DNA from: Flagellimonas sp. MMG031
GTDB lineage: Bacteria; Bacteroidota; Bacteroidia; Flavobacteriales; Flavobacteriaceae
Direction of reading: 5' to 3'
Assembly: GCF_040112705.1 (NCBI RefSeq)
Contig: NZ_CP157804.1
Span: 3,280,001-3,344,000, forward strand
DNA length: 64,000 nucleotides
This document shows, one piece after another, positions 16,481-25,179 of this stretch (its first letter is position 1; the number at the start of each line of letters is the position of its first letter). A program made the position numbers and the translations under genes. Below the pieces are notes generated by a model. That model did no database searches and had not been told where the DNA came from. It saw only the letters and a list, made by a program, of their open reading frames with translations.

Positions 16481-17986
16481 ATGCATCGATTTTTAACTTT
16501 AATCCCCATACTTTTTCTCTTATCCTGTGCAACGACCAAACCACCCAAACAAGAATTTAGGGGCGTTTGGGTTGCCACCGTGGCCAACATCGATTGGCCC
16601 AAACATCCTGAAGATGAAGTCGCCAAAAAAAAGAAGGACTTTATCGATATTTTGGAATTCTATCAAAATTTGAATTTCAATGCTGCCATAGTTCAAGTAC
16701 GAACTGCCGGGGATGCACTTTACCCTACTGCTTTGGCCCCTTGGTCCAGATACCTCTCAGGTACCGAGGGTGAAGCCCCGAAGGGATTTGACAAACCACT
16801 GGAATGGATGATTTCGGAAACCCACAAAAGGGGCATGGAATTTCACGCATGGCTCAATCCCTACCGTGCCACCGTAAGTCTTAATACTTCCACCTTATCG
16901 GAAACCCATGATTACTTTCAACACCCCGATTGGATTGTTACCTATGGCAACAAAAACTATTATAATCCCGGACTTCCCGAAGTCAGGGAAAAATTCAACG
17001 CCATTATAGAGGAACTCGTCACCAATTACGAGATAGACGCCATCCATTTTGATGACTATTTCTATCCCTATAAAGTAGAGGGCGAAACTTTCGATGATGC
17101 CGAAGCCTACTCCACCTATGCGCTACCGGGACAATCCTTGGAAGATTGGCGACGAAGCAATGTGGATTCACTGGTAAAGAGCGTCCATAGCACCATCAAA
17201 AAACACAAACCTTGGGTACAGTTCGGGATAAGCCCGTTTGGGGTCTGGAAAAACCGGGATACGGACCCAAGGGGTTCCGACACCAAAGCTGGGCAAACCA
17301 CCTACGAAGACCTTTATGCCGACCCTATTTTATGGGTTCAACAAGGCTGGTTGGACTATTTGGCCCCACAAGTGTATTGGAGCATGGACTATCCTGTGGC
17401 CTCTCACAAAGTGATTACCAAATGGTGGGCAGAGCATGCTCCCAACACCCATTTGTACATAGGAAATGGTGCTTACAAGGTCAAAAATAATCCAGACAAA
17501 GCTTGGGACAGAAAAAGGGAGATACCCCAACAGCTCAACTTTGCCCGAAATTTGGAAAACATTGACGGAAACATCTTTTTCAGTGCCAAATCCTTGATGG
17601 GCAATCACGAAAAGATAACTCGGAAATTGCAGAGGAAGTTATATCCGCTTCCATCCGAAACCCCCGGTCCATTGAATAAGGTGGTTCGACAGCTACAACT
17701 CCCTGCCATATCCTCCACAAAATTGAAGAATCAGACATTGGAGATTTGCATCCGTCACGTGGATAATATTCCCCGATTTTTGAATCTGTACAAATCAGGC
17801 AAGGAAGGTCCTCAACTCATTGGAAAGCAATATCTTTCTGAAAGTGATATCGAAGGTTGCTATGTGTTTGATTTGGACAAAAAGCATCTTCGAAAAGAAA
17901 TAATGATCGGAGTAAGCGATGCTTATGGCAATCAAAGTCGTTTACAAACCGTACCAATGAACCAAAACCAAATCAATACCAAATAG
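16481..17986 (+). CDS. family 10-like glycosyl hydrolase lipoprotein (GHL10/DUF187)
   Basis: This 501-residue protein starts with a lipoprotein signal ending LFLLSC (Cys16). A TIM-barrel domain related to glycoside hydrolase family 10-like proteins (YngK type) fills about residues 25-385. Visible family segments are FRGVWVATVANIDWP near the start, LNPYRA, and AIHFDDYFYPY, whose aspartates are candidate active-site residues. A shorter beta-rich C-terminal part follows. Its exact substrate is not known to me; the surrounding genes point to peptidoglycan glycan strands. It would act in the periplasm or at the outer membrane, upstream of the AmpG-like importer encoded next. The start codon is fixed by the signal peptide and lies just after a strong hairpin. 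Confidence 0.85.
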   Translation: MHRFLTLIPILFLLSCATTKPPKQEFRGVWVATVANIDWPKHPEDEVAKKKKDFIDILEFYQNLNFNAAIVQVRTAGDALYPTALAPWSRYLSGTEGEAPKGFDKPLEWMISETHKRGMEFHAWLNPYRATVSLNTSTLSETHDYFQHPDWIVTYGNKNYYNPGLPEVREKFNAIIEELVTNYEIDAIHFDDYFYPYKVEGETFDDAEAYSTYALPGQSLEDWRRSNVDSLVKSVHSTIKKHKPWVQFGISPFGVWKNRDTDPRGSDTKAGQTTYEDLYADPILWVQQGWLDYLAPQVYWSMDYPVASHKVITKWWAEHAPNTHLYIGNGAYKVKNNPDKAWDRKREIPQQLNFARNLENIDGNIFFSAKSLMGNHEKITRKLQRKLYPLPSETPGPLNKVVRQLQLPAISSTKLKNQTLEICIRHVDNIPRFLNLYKSGKEGPQLIGKQYLSESDIEGCYVFDLDKKHLRKEIMIGVSDAYGNQSRLQTVPMNQNQINTK

Positions 17987-18043
17987 TAAGTTGACACCCA
18001 ACGCACATAAACATTTATATCGCAACCTAAAAAAACAAACAAA

Positions 18044-19324
18044 GTGAATGTAGCGCCAAAAGACAAAAACGCCTGGTTATGGATACCGTTCCTCTATTTC
18101 ACCCAAGGCATACCCTACATTTTAGTAGTTACGGTCTCCGTGATCATTTACAAACGCTTAGGTATTGGTAATGCAGAAATCGGACTCTACACGAGTTGGC
18201 TATACCTCCCATGGGTGATTAAACCCTTGTGGAGCCCACTTGTGGATCTGAACGGTACCAAACGAAAATGGTTTTTAGGGATGCAGTTGCTCATTTCCTT
18301 TGCTTTTTTGGGCATTGGTCTCTTTTTGGCTTCCAATTCGTTCTTTATCATCACATTGGCCTTCTTTTGGATGGCTGCCTTCGCCTCGGCCACCAACGAT
18401 ATTGCCTCCGATGGCTATTACATGATCGGTCTCACCCAGAAAAAACAATCCTTCTTTATTGGACTAAGAAGCACATTTTACCGATTGGCCATGGTCACAG
18501 GGCAAGGATTACTAGTGATTTTTGCCGGCTTCTTGGAAAATCAGTATGGAGACAATACCAAGGCGTGGTCCGTAACCATGATTACCGCTTCGGTACTCAT
18601 GATAGGTTTGACCGTTGCCAATTTTTTATCCGCACCTAAGTTTGAAGCATCCACACCTACGTCATCGGAAAAACCAGCAGGTTTCTTTCAAGTTTTTGCC
18701 ATTTTTTTCAAGAAACACCAAATCGGTGTCGCTTTGCTGTTCATTCTTACTTATCGATTGGGCGAGTCACAATTGGTAAAAATGGCATCCCCTTTTCTGT
18801 TGGATGAATTGGAGGTAGGCGGACTGGCCTACTCCACCGAGGCTGTGGGGACCATTTACGGCACTGTAGGCGTAATCATGCTATCGCTGGGCGGTATCCT
18901 GGGCGGTATTTTGATATCGAGGGACGGTTTAAAAAAGTGGATGCTCCCGATGCTGTTGTCCCTGAATCTGCCCAATGCACTCTATGCCATTTTGGCGATT
19001 TCGCAAACCACCAGCATATATGCAGTTGTGGGTACCGTGGTACTAGAACAGTTTGGCTATGGGTTTGGTTTTGCTGCCTTTTTGATGTATCTCATTTATG
19101 TGGCCGAAGGAGCCTCAAAAACATCGCACTACGCTATCGCCACCGGCTTCATGGCCTTGGGGATGATGCTTCCGGGAATGTTGAGCGGGTATATTCAGGA
19201 ATGGCTGGGATACGACGGCTTCTTCATTTGGGTGGTGGTCGCTGCGCTCCCCGCATTCCTTGTGCTCCGTTACCTAAAATATCCCGCAGATTACGGTAAA
19301 AAAACAGTAGAATCCAATGAATAA
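18044..19324 (+). CDS. ampG: AmpG-like muropeptide permease (MFS)
   Basis: This 426-residue inner-membrane protein has about twelve predicted membrane helices. Near its N-terminus it carries YFTQGIPY and a segment ending LPWVIKPLWSPLVD, both typical of AmpG permeases. AmpG imports GlcNAc-anhydroMurNAc (peptides) from the periplasm with protons. The GTG at 18044 is the only start that keeps the conserved N-terminus. The stop overlaps the nagZ start by 8 bp, so the two are translationally coupled. It lies between a predicted periplasmic hydrolase and NagZ, as expected for murein recycling. Substrate range (sugars only or muropeptides) cannot be read from the sequence. Confidence 0.87.
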   Translation: MNVAPKDKNAWLWIPFLYFTQGIPYILVVTVSVIIYKRLGIGNAEIGLYTSWLYLPWVIKPLWSPLVDLNGTKRKWFLGMQLLISFAFLGIGLFLASNSFFIITLAFFWMAAFASATNDIASDGYYMIGLTQKKQSFFIGLRSTFYRLAMVTGQGLLVIFAGFLENQYGDNTKAWSVTMITASVLMIGLTVANFLSAPKFEASTPTSSEKPAGFFQVFAIFFKKHQIGVALLFILTYRLGESQLVKMASPFLLDELEVGGLAYSTEAVGTIYGTVGVIMLSLGGILGGILISRDGLKKWMLPMLLSLNLPNALYAILAISQTTSIYAVVGTVVLEQFGYGFGFAAFLMYLIYVAEGASKTSHYAIATGFMALGMMLPGMLSGYIQEWLGYDGFFIWVVVAALPAFLVLRYLKYPADYGKKTVESNE

Positions 19325-20903
19325 AACGATTCAACCTTTTAGCCTTCCAAAGGAACCTTTGACCTTGAAACAAAAGGCAGGACAGTTGTTCATGCCAGCC
19401 GCATTCATCAACGATACCGAAGCCGAAGTACATAAAATGGAACAGCTTATCCGTGAACATCACGTAGGTTCCATTTGTTTCTTTCATAGTCGGGCCAGTG
19501 CGGCCACTAATTTTGAAGGGAAAAAAGTCATTGTGCACAACGAGAAGAGCTACGACCGACTCTTGGACCTTATTGAACGGTATCAAAAGGCGGCGACCAT
19601 TCCTTTGCTGATTGCAATCGATGCCGAATGGGGGCTGGCCATGCGCATTGAAAATACGCCGCAATACCCATACGCGATCACCCTTGGGGCACTTATCGAT
19701 AGAGACGAACTTATCCATCAAGTTGGAAAAGCTATTGGGAATGACTGCGAAAAGGCAGGAATCCAATGGAATCTGGCTCCTGTTGTGGATATCAACAACA
19801 ATCCAGAAAATCCGGTCATCGGTTATCGGTCTTTTGGCGACAACAGGGAAAGTGTTGTTGGGAAAGCTGAGGCTTTCTTAAAAGGTATGCAAGACAGTGG
19901 AACCTTAAACTCCATTAAACATTTTCCAGGGCATGGCGATACCGCCACGGACTCCCATTTAGGACTTCCAGTAATCGATAAATCTTTGGACGAATTATTT
20001 GAGAACGAACTGTATCCTTTCAAAAAACTCATTGATATGGGGGTTGACTCGGTTATGGTAGGCCATTTGCTTTTGCCCCAATTGGATGCCGAGAATCCTT
20101 CCACCACCTCATCAAAAATAATTACGGAATTGCTCAGAGATCAACTGGGCTTTAAAGGTGTTGTCATTTCAGATGCGTTGAACATGCATGCCGTTTCCAA
20201 AAAATTCCCCAAAAAAGGAACATTGGAGAAAGCGGCTTTTGATGCTGGGATGGATGTGCTATGTTTCAGTGAGCACGTAAAAGAAGGTGTGGATGCCATC
20301 CTTTCCAGTGCATCGGAGCAACGCATTCAAGAGAGTTTTGATAGGGTCTGGAAGCTAAAAGAAAAAATGTTTTCCCAAGAAAGAGAATCCAAAGAAATTG
20401 ATGTTATTGCGTATTCTGAATTGAACCATACCATAGCAGAAAATACCATCACGGAACTGTATGGAGACAAAGTCATGGCTGACCACATTAAATCGTCAGG
20501 ATTTTTGAGCGTTTCTGTGTCTTTTGGCAAGAAAAACTGGTTTGCCGAAGAGATTTCGATACACTTTGGTTCAAAAACGGTTGATTTGGATACCGCTTTA
20601 CAGTCCAATCAGCAGAATGTCGTAGTAAGCTTATTTCCGCCTGCGGTAAAACCTAAAAATAAGTTTGGGATGGACGAAAAAACCGTCGATTCCCTTCAAA
20701 AACTTCTTCAGAAAAAGAATGTGTTGCTGTACCTGTTCGGCAATCCATATGTACTGGATATTTTAGAGTTGCCGCCCCACGCCAATGTAGTTTTGGCGTA
20801 TCAAGATTTTGAAGCGTTCCAAAAGGTCGCTTTCGCCCATTTCTCCGGAAAAATCAAGGCAAAAGGACAGCTTCCTATTCAACTAAAAACTTTTCGACCA
20901 TGA
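19317..20903 (+). CDS. nagZ: beta-N-acetylglucosaminidase, glycoside hydrolase family 3 (NagZ-like)
   Basis: NagZ releases GlcNAc from GlcNAc-anhydroMurNAc in the cytoplasm. The N-terminal GH3 barrel carries the diagnostic KHFPGHGDTATDSH (201-214), in which the Asp/His pair is the acid/base dyad of bacterial NagZ enzymes. The nucleophile Asp286 lies in SDALNM. No signal peptide is visible, in keeping with cytoplasmic action. At 528 residues it is longer than E. coli NagZ (341), the extra part being a degenerate GH3 C-terminal-like domain. It overlaps ampG by 8 bp and is followed after 43 bp by anmK, so product flow matches gene order. Confidence 0.92.
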   Translation: MNKTIQPFSLPKEPLTLKQKAGQLFMPAAFINDTEAEVHKMEQLIREHHVGSICFFHSRASAATNFEGKKVIVHNEKSYDRLLDLIERYQKAATIPLLIAIDAEWGLAMRIENTPQYPYAITLGALIDRDELIHQVGKAIGNDCEKAGIQWNLAPVVDINNNPENPVIGYRSFGDNRESVVGKAEAFLKGMQDSGTLNSIKHFPGHGDTATDSHLGLPVIDKSLDELFENELYPFKKLIDMGVDSVMVGHLLLPQLDAENPSTTSSKIITELLRDQLGFKGVVISDALNMHAVSKKFPKKGTLEKAAFDAGMDVLCFSEHVKEGVDAILSSASEQRIQESFDRVWKLKEKMFSQERESKEIDVIAYSELNHTIAENTITELYGDKVMADHIKSSGFLSVSVSFGKKNWFAEEISIHFGSKTVDLDTALQSNQQNVVVSLFPPAVKPKNKFGMDEKTVDSLQKLLQKKNVLLYLFGNPYVLDILELPPHANVVLAYQDFEAFQKVAFAHFSGKIKAKGQLPIQLKTFRP

Positions 20904-20946
20904 GCCCACAATTTGTTATTTTTAATAGTCTCAAAAAGTATCGGGT

Positions 20947-22035
20947 ATGAGCACTTATAAAGTTTTGGGGCTGATGTCCGGCACCTCGCTGGATGGCTTG
21001 GACATGGCCTATTGCCATATTTGGGAAGCCAACGGAACTTGGAATTTTCGCATTAAAAACACGGCCGAAATTGAATACTCGGAAGATATGCGGGAATACC
21101 TCAAAAATGCAATTCATCTTTCCGAGGAAGAACATGCACAATTGCACAAAGATTATGGCATCTGGTTAGGGCAACAGTGCCGTTTGTTTTTGGACGAACT
21201 TGGCGAAGAGGTAGACTTTATTGCCAGTCATGGCCACACATCACATCACCGCCCCGAAGATGGTGTCACCTTTCAATTGGGCGATGGACAGCTTTCGGCG
21301 AATATCTCCGGAAAGCAAGTGGTCTGCGATTTCAGGACTAAGGATGTTTCCTTAAAGGGACAAGGCGCTCCGTTGGTGCCCATTGGCGACAGGTTATTGT
21401 TCCACGAATACGATTTTTGTCTGAATCTCGGGGGCATCAGCAATATCTCCTTTGAAAAAAATGGCAAACGTATCGCTTACGATATTGGATTGGCCAATAT
21501 GCCGCTGAACTATATCACCCACAAAATGGGAATGGCCTACGATAAAAATGGTCAACTGGCACGGTCGGGGAAATTGGACACAACACTTTTAAATGAACTC
21601 AATACTTTGGAATATTATAAGCTCCCCTACCCCAAGTCTACTGGCTACGAATGGTTTACCTCGCAAATTGTCCCGTTGATTGAAAACTCATCGGCCTCTA
21701 ATCCAGATTTGCTGCATACTTTTATCCATCATAATTGCGAGCAGATTGCCTTGGCCGTCCATCAACACAAAGCCGACAAGCCTGATAAACATAAATTATT
21801 GGCCACTGGCGGAGGCGCTCTCAACCGGTTTTTTATGGATAGCCTGCAAACTGCCTTGGGCGACGACGTAGAAGTGGTAGTTCCTGATAAAACCCTGATT
21901 GCCTACAAAGAAGCCCTAGTTTTCGCACTAATGGGGGTGCTGAGACTCCAAGGAAGGACCAATGTTTTAAAATCTGTGACCGGAGCCACTTCAGATTCCT
22001 GTAGCGGAGAGGTATATTTCCCCCAAGAAGATTAA
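20947..22035 (+). CDS. anmK: anhydro-N-acetylmuramic acid kinase
   Basis: AnmK opens the 1,6-anhydro ring of anhydroMurNAc and phosphorylates it with ATP to MurNAc-6-phosphate, the substrate of MurQ. The 362-residue protein has the family phosphate loop GLMSGTSLDGLD (8-19), a central NLGGISNIS segment and a late TGGGALNRFF adenosine-site motif, all intact. Its length is normal for the family. It is the last gene of the rightward recycling unit and overlaps the convergent MFS gene by 4 bp, with no hairpin between them. Confidence 0.96.
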   Translation: MSTYKVLGLMSGTSLDGLDMAYCHIWEANGTWNFRIKNTAEIEYSEDMREYLKNAIHLSEEEHAQLHKDYGIWLGQQCRLFLDELGEEVDFIASHGHTSHHRPEDGVTFQLGDGQLSANISGKQVVCDFRTKDVSLKGQGAPLVPIGDRLLFHEYDFCLNLGGISNISFEKNGKRIAYDIGLANMPLNYITHKMGMAYDKNGQLARSGKLDTTLLNELNTLEYYKLPYPKSTGYEWFTSQIVPLIENSSASNPDLLHTFIHHNCEQIALAVHQHKADKPDKHKLLATGGGALNRFFMDSLQTALGDDVEVVVPDKTLIAYKEALVFALMGVLRLQGRTNVLKSVTGATSDSCSGEVYFPQED

Positions 22036-23246
22036 GTGGTGACCACCCTTTTTCGTTTGGGCTTGTTCACCAGAAGGAAAATGGCAAGGGCGCAAAGACC
22101 GCAAATGGCCAAGCCAGCAAAAAGCGGCCATACCGTTTCTTTTACAAATTCCCCAATAAAGGTTGCTATGGGAATGGACAGCAAAGTAGATACAAATCCA
22201 TTGATAGCAGCACCAATACCTGCTATATGACCGATAGGCTCCATAGCAATGGAACGGAAGTTACCCCACATAAACCCAAGGCAGAAAAACTGAATGGACA
22301 AGAACCCTACCAGCACGTAAATACTGGGATTGGGCGTATTAAGGAATACAATGGAATACGTTAAGGCGACAATGCAAAAAACAATCGTTGCCATTAAAGA
22401 CAGTTTTCGCATCCCGAAGCGCATCACCAAGGTTCCGTTCAAAAAAGTGGAAAGTCCAATGGAAACGGCCAAGCCCGCAAAAATATAAGGGAACATTTCC
22501 TTTAAGGCATATTGATCTTCAAAAATATGCTGGGCCGAGCTCAAATACACTAAAAATGCGCCTGTCACCAATCCAGATGTCAACGTAAAGGCCACGGTTT
22601 CACGATATTTCACAAATTCCTTTACCCCATCGATAAACACATGCCGCGTGAAGGGGATTTTATACTCGGGATGCAGGGTTTCCTTTTGACGCTTCCAAAA
22701 CCAAATGGCAACGACCAAAACAAAGAACATCTGCACATAAAAAATAGCCTCCCATCCCGCAGCATCCAGAATCAACTTACCAATGGCAGGCGCTACCACT
22801 GGAACCAAAATAAAGAAGGCCACCACAAAGGACATGATTTTGGCCATATAATCGCCCACGTAGGTATCCCGAATGATGGAAATGGAAATCGTTCTAGGTG
22901 CCGAAAGCCCAATGCCCTGAAAGATGCGGCCAACGACCATCACTTCCAAAGAAGGTGCATACAAGCAGACGACACTTGCAATCAAAAAGATGATAAATCC
23001 AATATAAACCACTGGCTTTCTTCCAAAACTGTCTGATATGGGTCCAAAGAAGAGCTGCCCTACCCCAAGCCCCAAGAAAATCATGGTCACCAATAACTGG
23101 TTATCCGTTGGATCGGTACTGTTGATGGCCGTTCCTATATTGGAAATGGCAGGTAGAATGGCATCAATGGCCAGGGCTACGATGGACATCAAAGCGGCCA
23201 TTAGGGCCACAAACTCAAAGTTGGGTTTTTGATGTTGTTTTTGCAT
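22032..23246 (-). CDS. multidrug efflux MFS transporter, Bcr/CflA family
   Basis: This 404-residue protein has about twelve hydrophobic helices and motifs of the drug:proton antiporter 12-helix family. These are LLVTMIFLGLGVGQLFFGP followed by DSFGRKPV (loop 2-3 motif A), and GRIFQGIGLSAPRTISI (fourth helix). Bcr/CflA proteins export bicyclomycin, chloramphenicol, sulfonamides or dipeptides; the substrate here is unknown. It converges with anmK, overlapping by 4 bp, so it is transcribed separately from the recycling genes. A perfect -7 element lies only 4 bases before the ATG, suggesting a leaderless transcript. Confidence 0.85.
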   Translation of the reverse strand: MQKQHQKPNFEFVALMAALMSIVALAIDAILPAISNIGTAINSTDPTDNQLLVTMIFLGLGVGQLFFGPISDSFGRKPVVYIGFIIFLIASVVCLYAPSLEVMVVGRIFQGIGLSAPRTISISIIRDTYVGDYMAKIMSFVVAFFILVPVVAPAIGKLILDAAGWEAIFYVQMFFVLVVAIWFWKRQKETLHPEYKIPFTRHVFIDGVKEFVKYRETVAFTLTSGLVTGAFLVYLSSAQHIFEDQYALKEMFPYIFAGLAVSIGLSTFLNGTLVMRFGMRKLSLMATIVFCIVALTYSIVFLNTPNPSIYVLVGFLSIQFFCLGFMWGNFRSIAMEPIGHIAGIGAAINGFVSTLLSIPIATFIGEFVKETVWPLFAGLAICGLCALAIFLLVNKPKRKRVVTT

Positions 23247-23250
23247 CAGG

Positions 23251-23258
23251 CAAAATTA
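23251..23258 (-). promoter_or_regulatory. -7 element, candidate leaderless promoter of the MFS gene
   Basis: The minus strand reads TAATTTTG, a perfect TAnnTTTG, four bases before the ATG at 23246. Transcription should therefore begin at or next to the start codon. No TTG -33 element is evident at the usual distance. Confidence 0.45.
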
Positions 23259-23382
23259 GGCATACCCATTGGACTGGTAAAGCATTTAAGAAAGGTTTAA
23301 TGTAAAGGAAACATATACATCGTTGTAGTTGAACATTTTACAAGTCTTTCTAAAAACTATAAAACCTTATCTCTTCCAAATC

Positions 23383-24495
23383 ATGGCGAAAAATGAAGAT
23401 AACCCTATCTTTAAGGCTAAATCTTTGAAAACAATGGGCAATTTAAAGGTATTAGTGGTCGGATGCGGCAATATGGGAACCTCCCATGCACGCGCATACC
23501 ATCAATTGGAAGGTTTTGAGATTGTAGGATTGGTCAGTAGAGGGGCCAAAAGTCGCGAACGGCTTTCCAAAGAACTGGACGGTGCTCCTACATTTTCGGA
23601 CTATAATGAGGCACTCCGAGCCACTCAACCGGATGTGGTATCCATCAACACCTATCCCGATACGCATTTTAATTATGTGAAAATGGCCTTGGAAGCCAAT
23701 GCCCATGTCTTTGTGGAGAAACCCCTTGCCCTAACCGTAGCGGAAGCGGAAACTTTGGTGGCACTGGCCCTACAGCAAAACCGAAAAATGGTAGTTGGCT
23801 ACATTTTGAGGGTGCATCCTACTTGGGCCAAGTTTACCGAAATGGCCCAGGCCTTGGGCAAACCTTTGGTAATGCGCATGAATCTGAACCAGCAAAGCTC
23901 CGGAGAGCAATGGTATACCCATAAGCAACTGATGAAATCCATGTCGCCCATCGTGGATTGCGGCGTGCACTATGTGGATGTGATGTGTTCCATGACCCGC
24001 TCCAAACCCATTAGTGTTTCTGCCATTGGTGCCCATTTATCGGACGAAGTGGATACCGAAATGTACAATTATGGACAGTTACAGGTTCGTTTTGAAGATG
24101 GTTCCGTAGGCTGGTACGAGGCAGGTTGGGGTCCTATGATGAGCGAAACCGCCTTTTTTATCAAAGATGTGATAGGTCCGAAAGGCTGTGTTTCCATTAG
24201 TGATTTGGACAAAGGCGCTTCTGAGGATATCGAGGGGCATACCAAAACAGGTAGTTTGAAACTGCACCACAGCGAACTCAATGCAGAAGGCAATTTTACC
24301 AAAAAGGATGAAATCATCAGCACTGCGGACGAACCGGACCATGATGGACTATGCCTGTTGGAACAAGAATATCTGCTCGATGCCATTATAAACGACTGTG
24401 ACCTCACCGATCATTTGAACGATGCTGTGAATAGCCTTAAAATAGTGCTCGCCGCCGATGAATCGGTCAAAACTGGGAAGACGGTGATGTTGTAG
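23383..24495 (+). CDS. Gfo/Idh/MocA-family oxidoreductase
   Basis: This 370-residue NAD(P)-dependent dehydrogenase has an N-terminal Rossmann domain (VLVVGCGNMGTSHARAYH, about residues 22-39), the EKPLA motif with the catalytic-site lysine, and a C-terminal alpha/beta domain. The ATG at 23383 is taken because upstream codons encode no conserved sequence. Members act on sugars, inositols or glycosyl groups; the substrate here cannot be assigned. A D(C)GVHYVD segment supplies the usual active-site histidine. It stands alone between the MFS gene and a repeat region, so context gives little help. Confidence 0.87.
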   Translation: MAKNEDNPIFKAKSLKTMGNLKVLVVGCGNMGTSHARAYHQLEGFEIVGLVSRGAKSRERLSKELDGAPTFSDYNEALRATQPDVVSINTYPDTHFNYVKMALEANAHVFVEKPLALTVAEAETLVALALQQNRKMVVGYILRVHPTWAKFTEMAQALGKPLVMRMNLNQQSSGEQWYTHKQLMKSMSPIVDCGVHYVDVMCSMTRSKPISVSAIGAHLSDEVDTEMYNYGQLQVRFEDGSVGWYEAGWGPMMSETAFFIKDVIGPKGCVSISDLDKGASEDIEGHTKTGSLKLHHSELNAEGNFTKKDEIISTADEPDHDGLCLLEQEYLLDAIINDCDLTDHLNDAVNSLKIVLAADESVKTGKTVML

Positions 24496-24501
24496 TTAAA
24501 C

Positions 24502-24526
24502 TGTCAGGTCGAGCGCAGTCGAGATC
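24502..24526 (+). repeat. dispersed repeat, copy 1 (forward)
   Basis: TGTCAGGTCGAGCGCAGTCG plus GAGATC. The unit contains a short GTCGAG/CTCGAC-type symmetry and recurs at 24554, 24910 (inverted), 25073 (inverted) and 31200. It looks like a REP-type intergenic element. Confidence 0.7.
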
Positions 24527-24553
24527 CATTTCAAAATACTTTGTTATGTTTGG

Positions 24554-24578
24554 TGTCAGGTCGAGCGCAGTCGAGACC
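24554..24578 (+). repeat. dispersed repeat, copy 2 (forward), directly 5' of the GIY-YIG gene
   Basis: This copy is identical to copy 1 over its first 22 bases and ends 9 bases before the ATG at 24588. In the frame of the downstream gene it is open and encodes VRSSAVET, the same frame used where the element lies inside mutB. Confidence 0.7.
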
Positions 24579-24587
24579 CACCAAATC

Positions 24588-24908
24588 ATGAACCTATACT
24601 ATGTTTACATCCTAAAATGTGCCGATGGACTAACCTACACGGGTATCACCGAAAATATAGCGCGCCGACTCAAAGAACACCAAAGTGGAACTATCAAAAC
24701 GGCGTTCACCTATCGAAGAAGACCTGTCCAACTTATCTTCTTACAAGAATTCAATGATGTATTGCAAGCCATTTATTTTGAAAAGAAAATAAAAAAGTGG
24801 AGTGCCAAAAAGAAGTTTGCCCTTGCCACTGGTGATGTGGACCTGCTTCAAATTTTATCGGAATGTAGAAATGCTTCGCATTTTAAATATCATCCTGACA
24901 AGGATTGA
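24588..24908 (+). CDS. GIY-YIG endonuclease domain protein, repeat-flanked
   Basis: This 106-residue protein is a single GIY-YIG nuclease domain. It has YYVYILKCADGLTYTGIT (the GIY and YIG strands), Arg in ARRLKEH, and the metal-binding Glu in YFEKKIKKW. Such small UPF0213-like proteins are common and mostly uncharacterised. The ATG at 24588 begins the conserved domain; the open frame continues 14 codons upstream through a repeat copy. The gene is bracketed by two forward repeats on its left and two inverted ones on its right (nearest ends at 24578 and 24910). That layout suggests that gene and repeats are connected, either as a small mobile cassette or as a repeat-associated nuclease. Confidence 0.85.
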   Translation: MNLYYVYILKCADGLTYTGITENIARRLKEHQSGTIKTAFTYRRRPVQLIFLQEFNDVLQAIYFEKKIKKWSAKKKFALATGDVDLLQILSECRNASHFKYHPDKD

Positions 24909-24909
24909 G

Positions 24910-24934
24910 GTCTCGACTGCGCTCGACCTGACAG
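24910..24934 (-). repeat. dispersed repeat, copy 3 (inverted), directly 3' of the GIY-YIG gene
   Basis: This is an exact reverse complement of copy 2. It starts one base after the GIY-YIG stop codon, so the gene is enclosed by a 25-bp perfect inverted pair. Confidence 0.7.
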
Positions 24935-25072
24935 CACAAAAGAACCGCAAACTACAGTTTTGCTGAATATTTGAGTCATTGATGTCAACAGTGTCAATTG
25001 CTATGTCTTTAACACCATTTAGCCTCAAAAACCATAAGCCTAAAACCGTTAAAAAATCCTTTGCTTCATGTA

Positions 25073-25097
25073 GGTCTCGACTACGCTCGACCTGACA
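25073..25097 (-). repeat. dispersed repeat, copy 4 (inverted)
   Basis: This copy has one base different from copy 3. Between copies 3 and 4, and from 25098 to 25179, I see no gene or other signal. Confidence 0.65.
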
Positions 25098-25179
25098 TCT
25101 CGGAAAATCTAAAAACTAAGGTTTTCGAGAAAATCCGTGCCATTCGTGTCAGACCTTAAAGTTGGACCACTTGCCGAGC

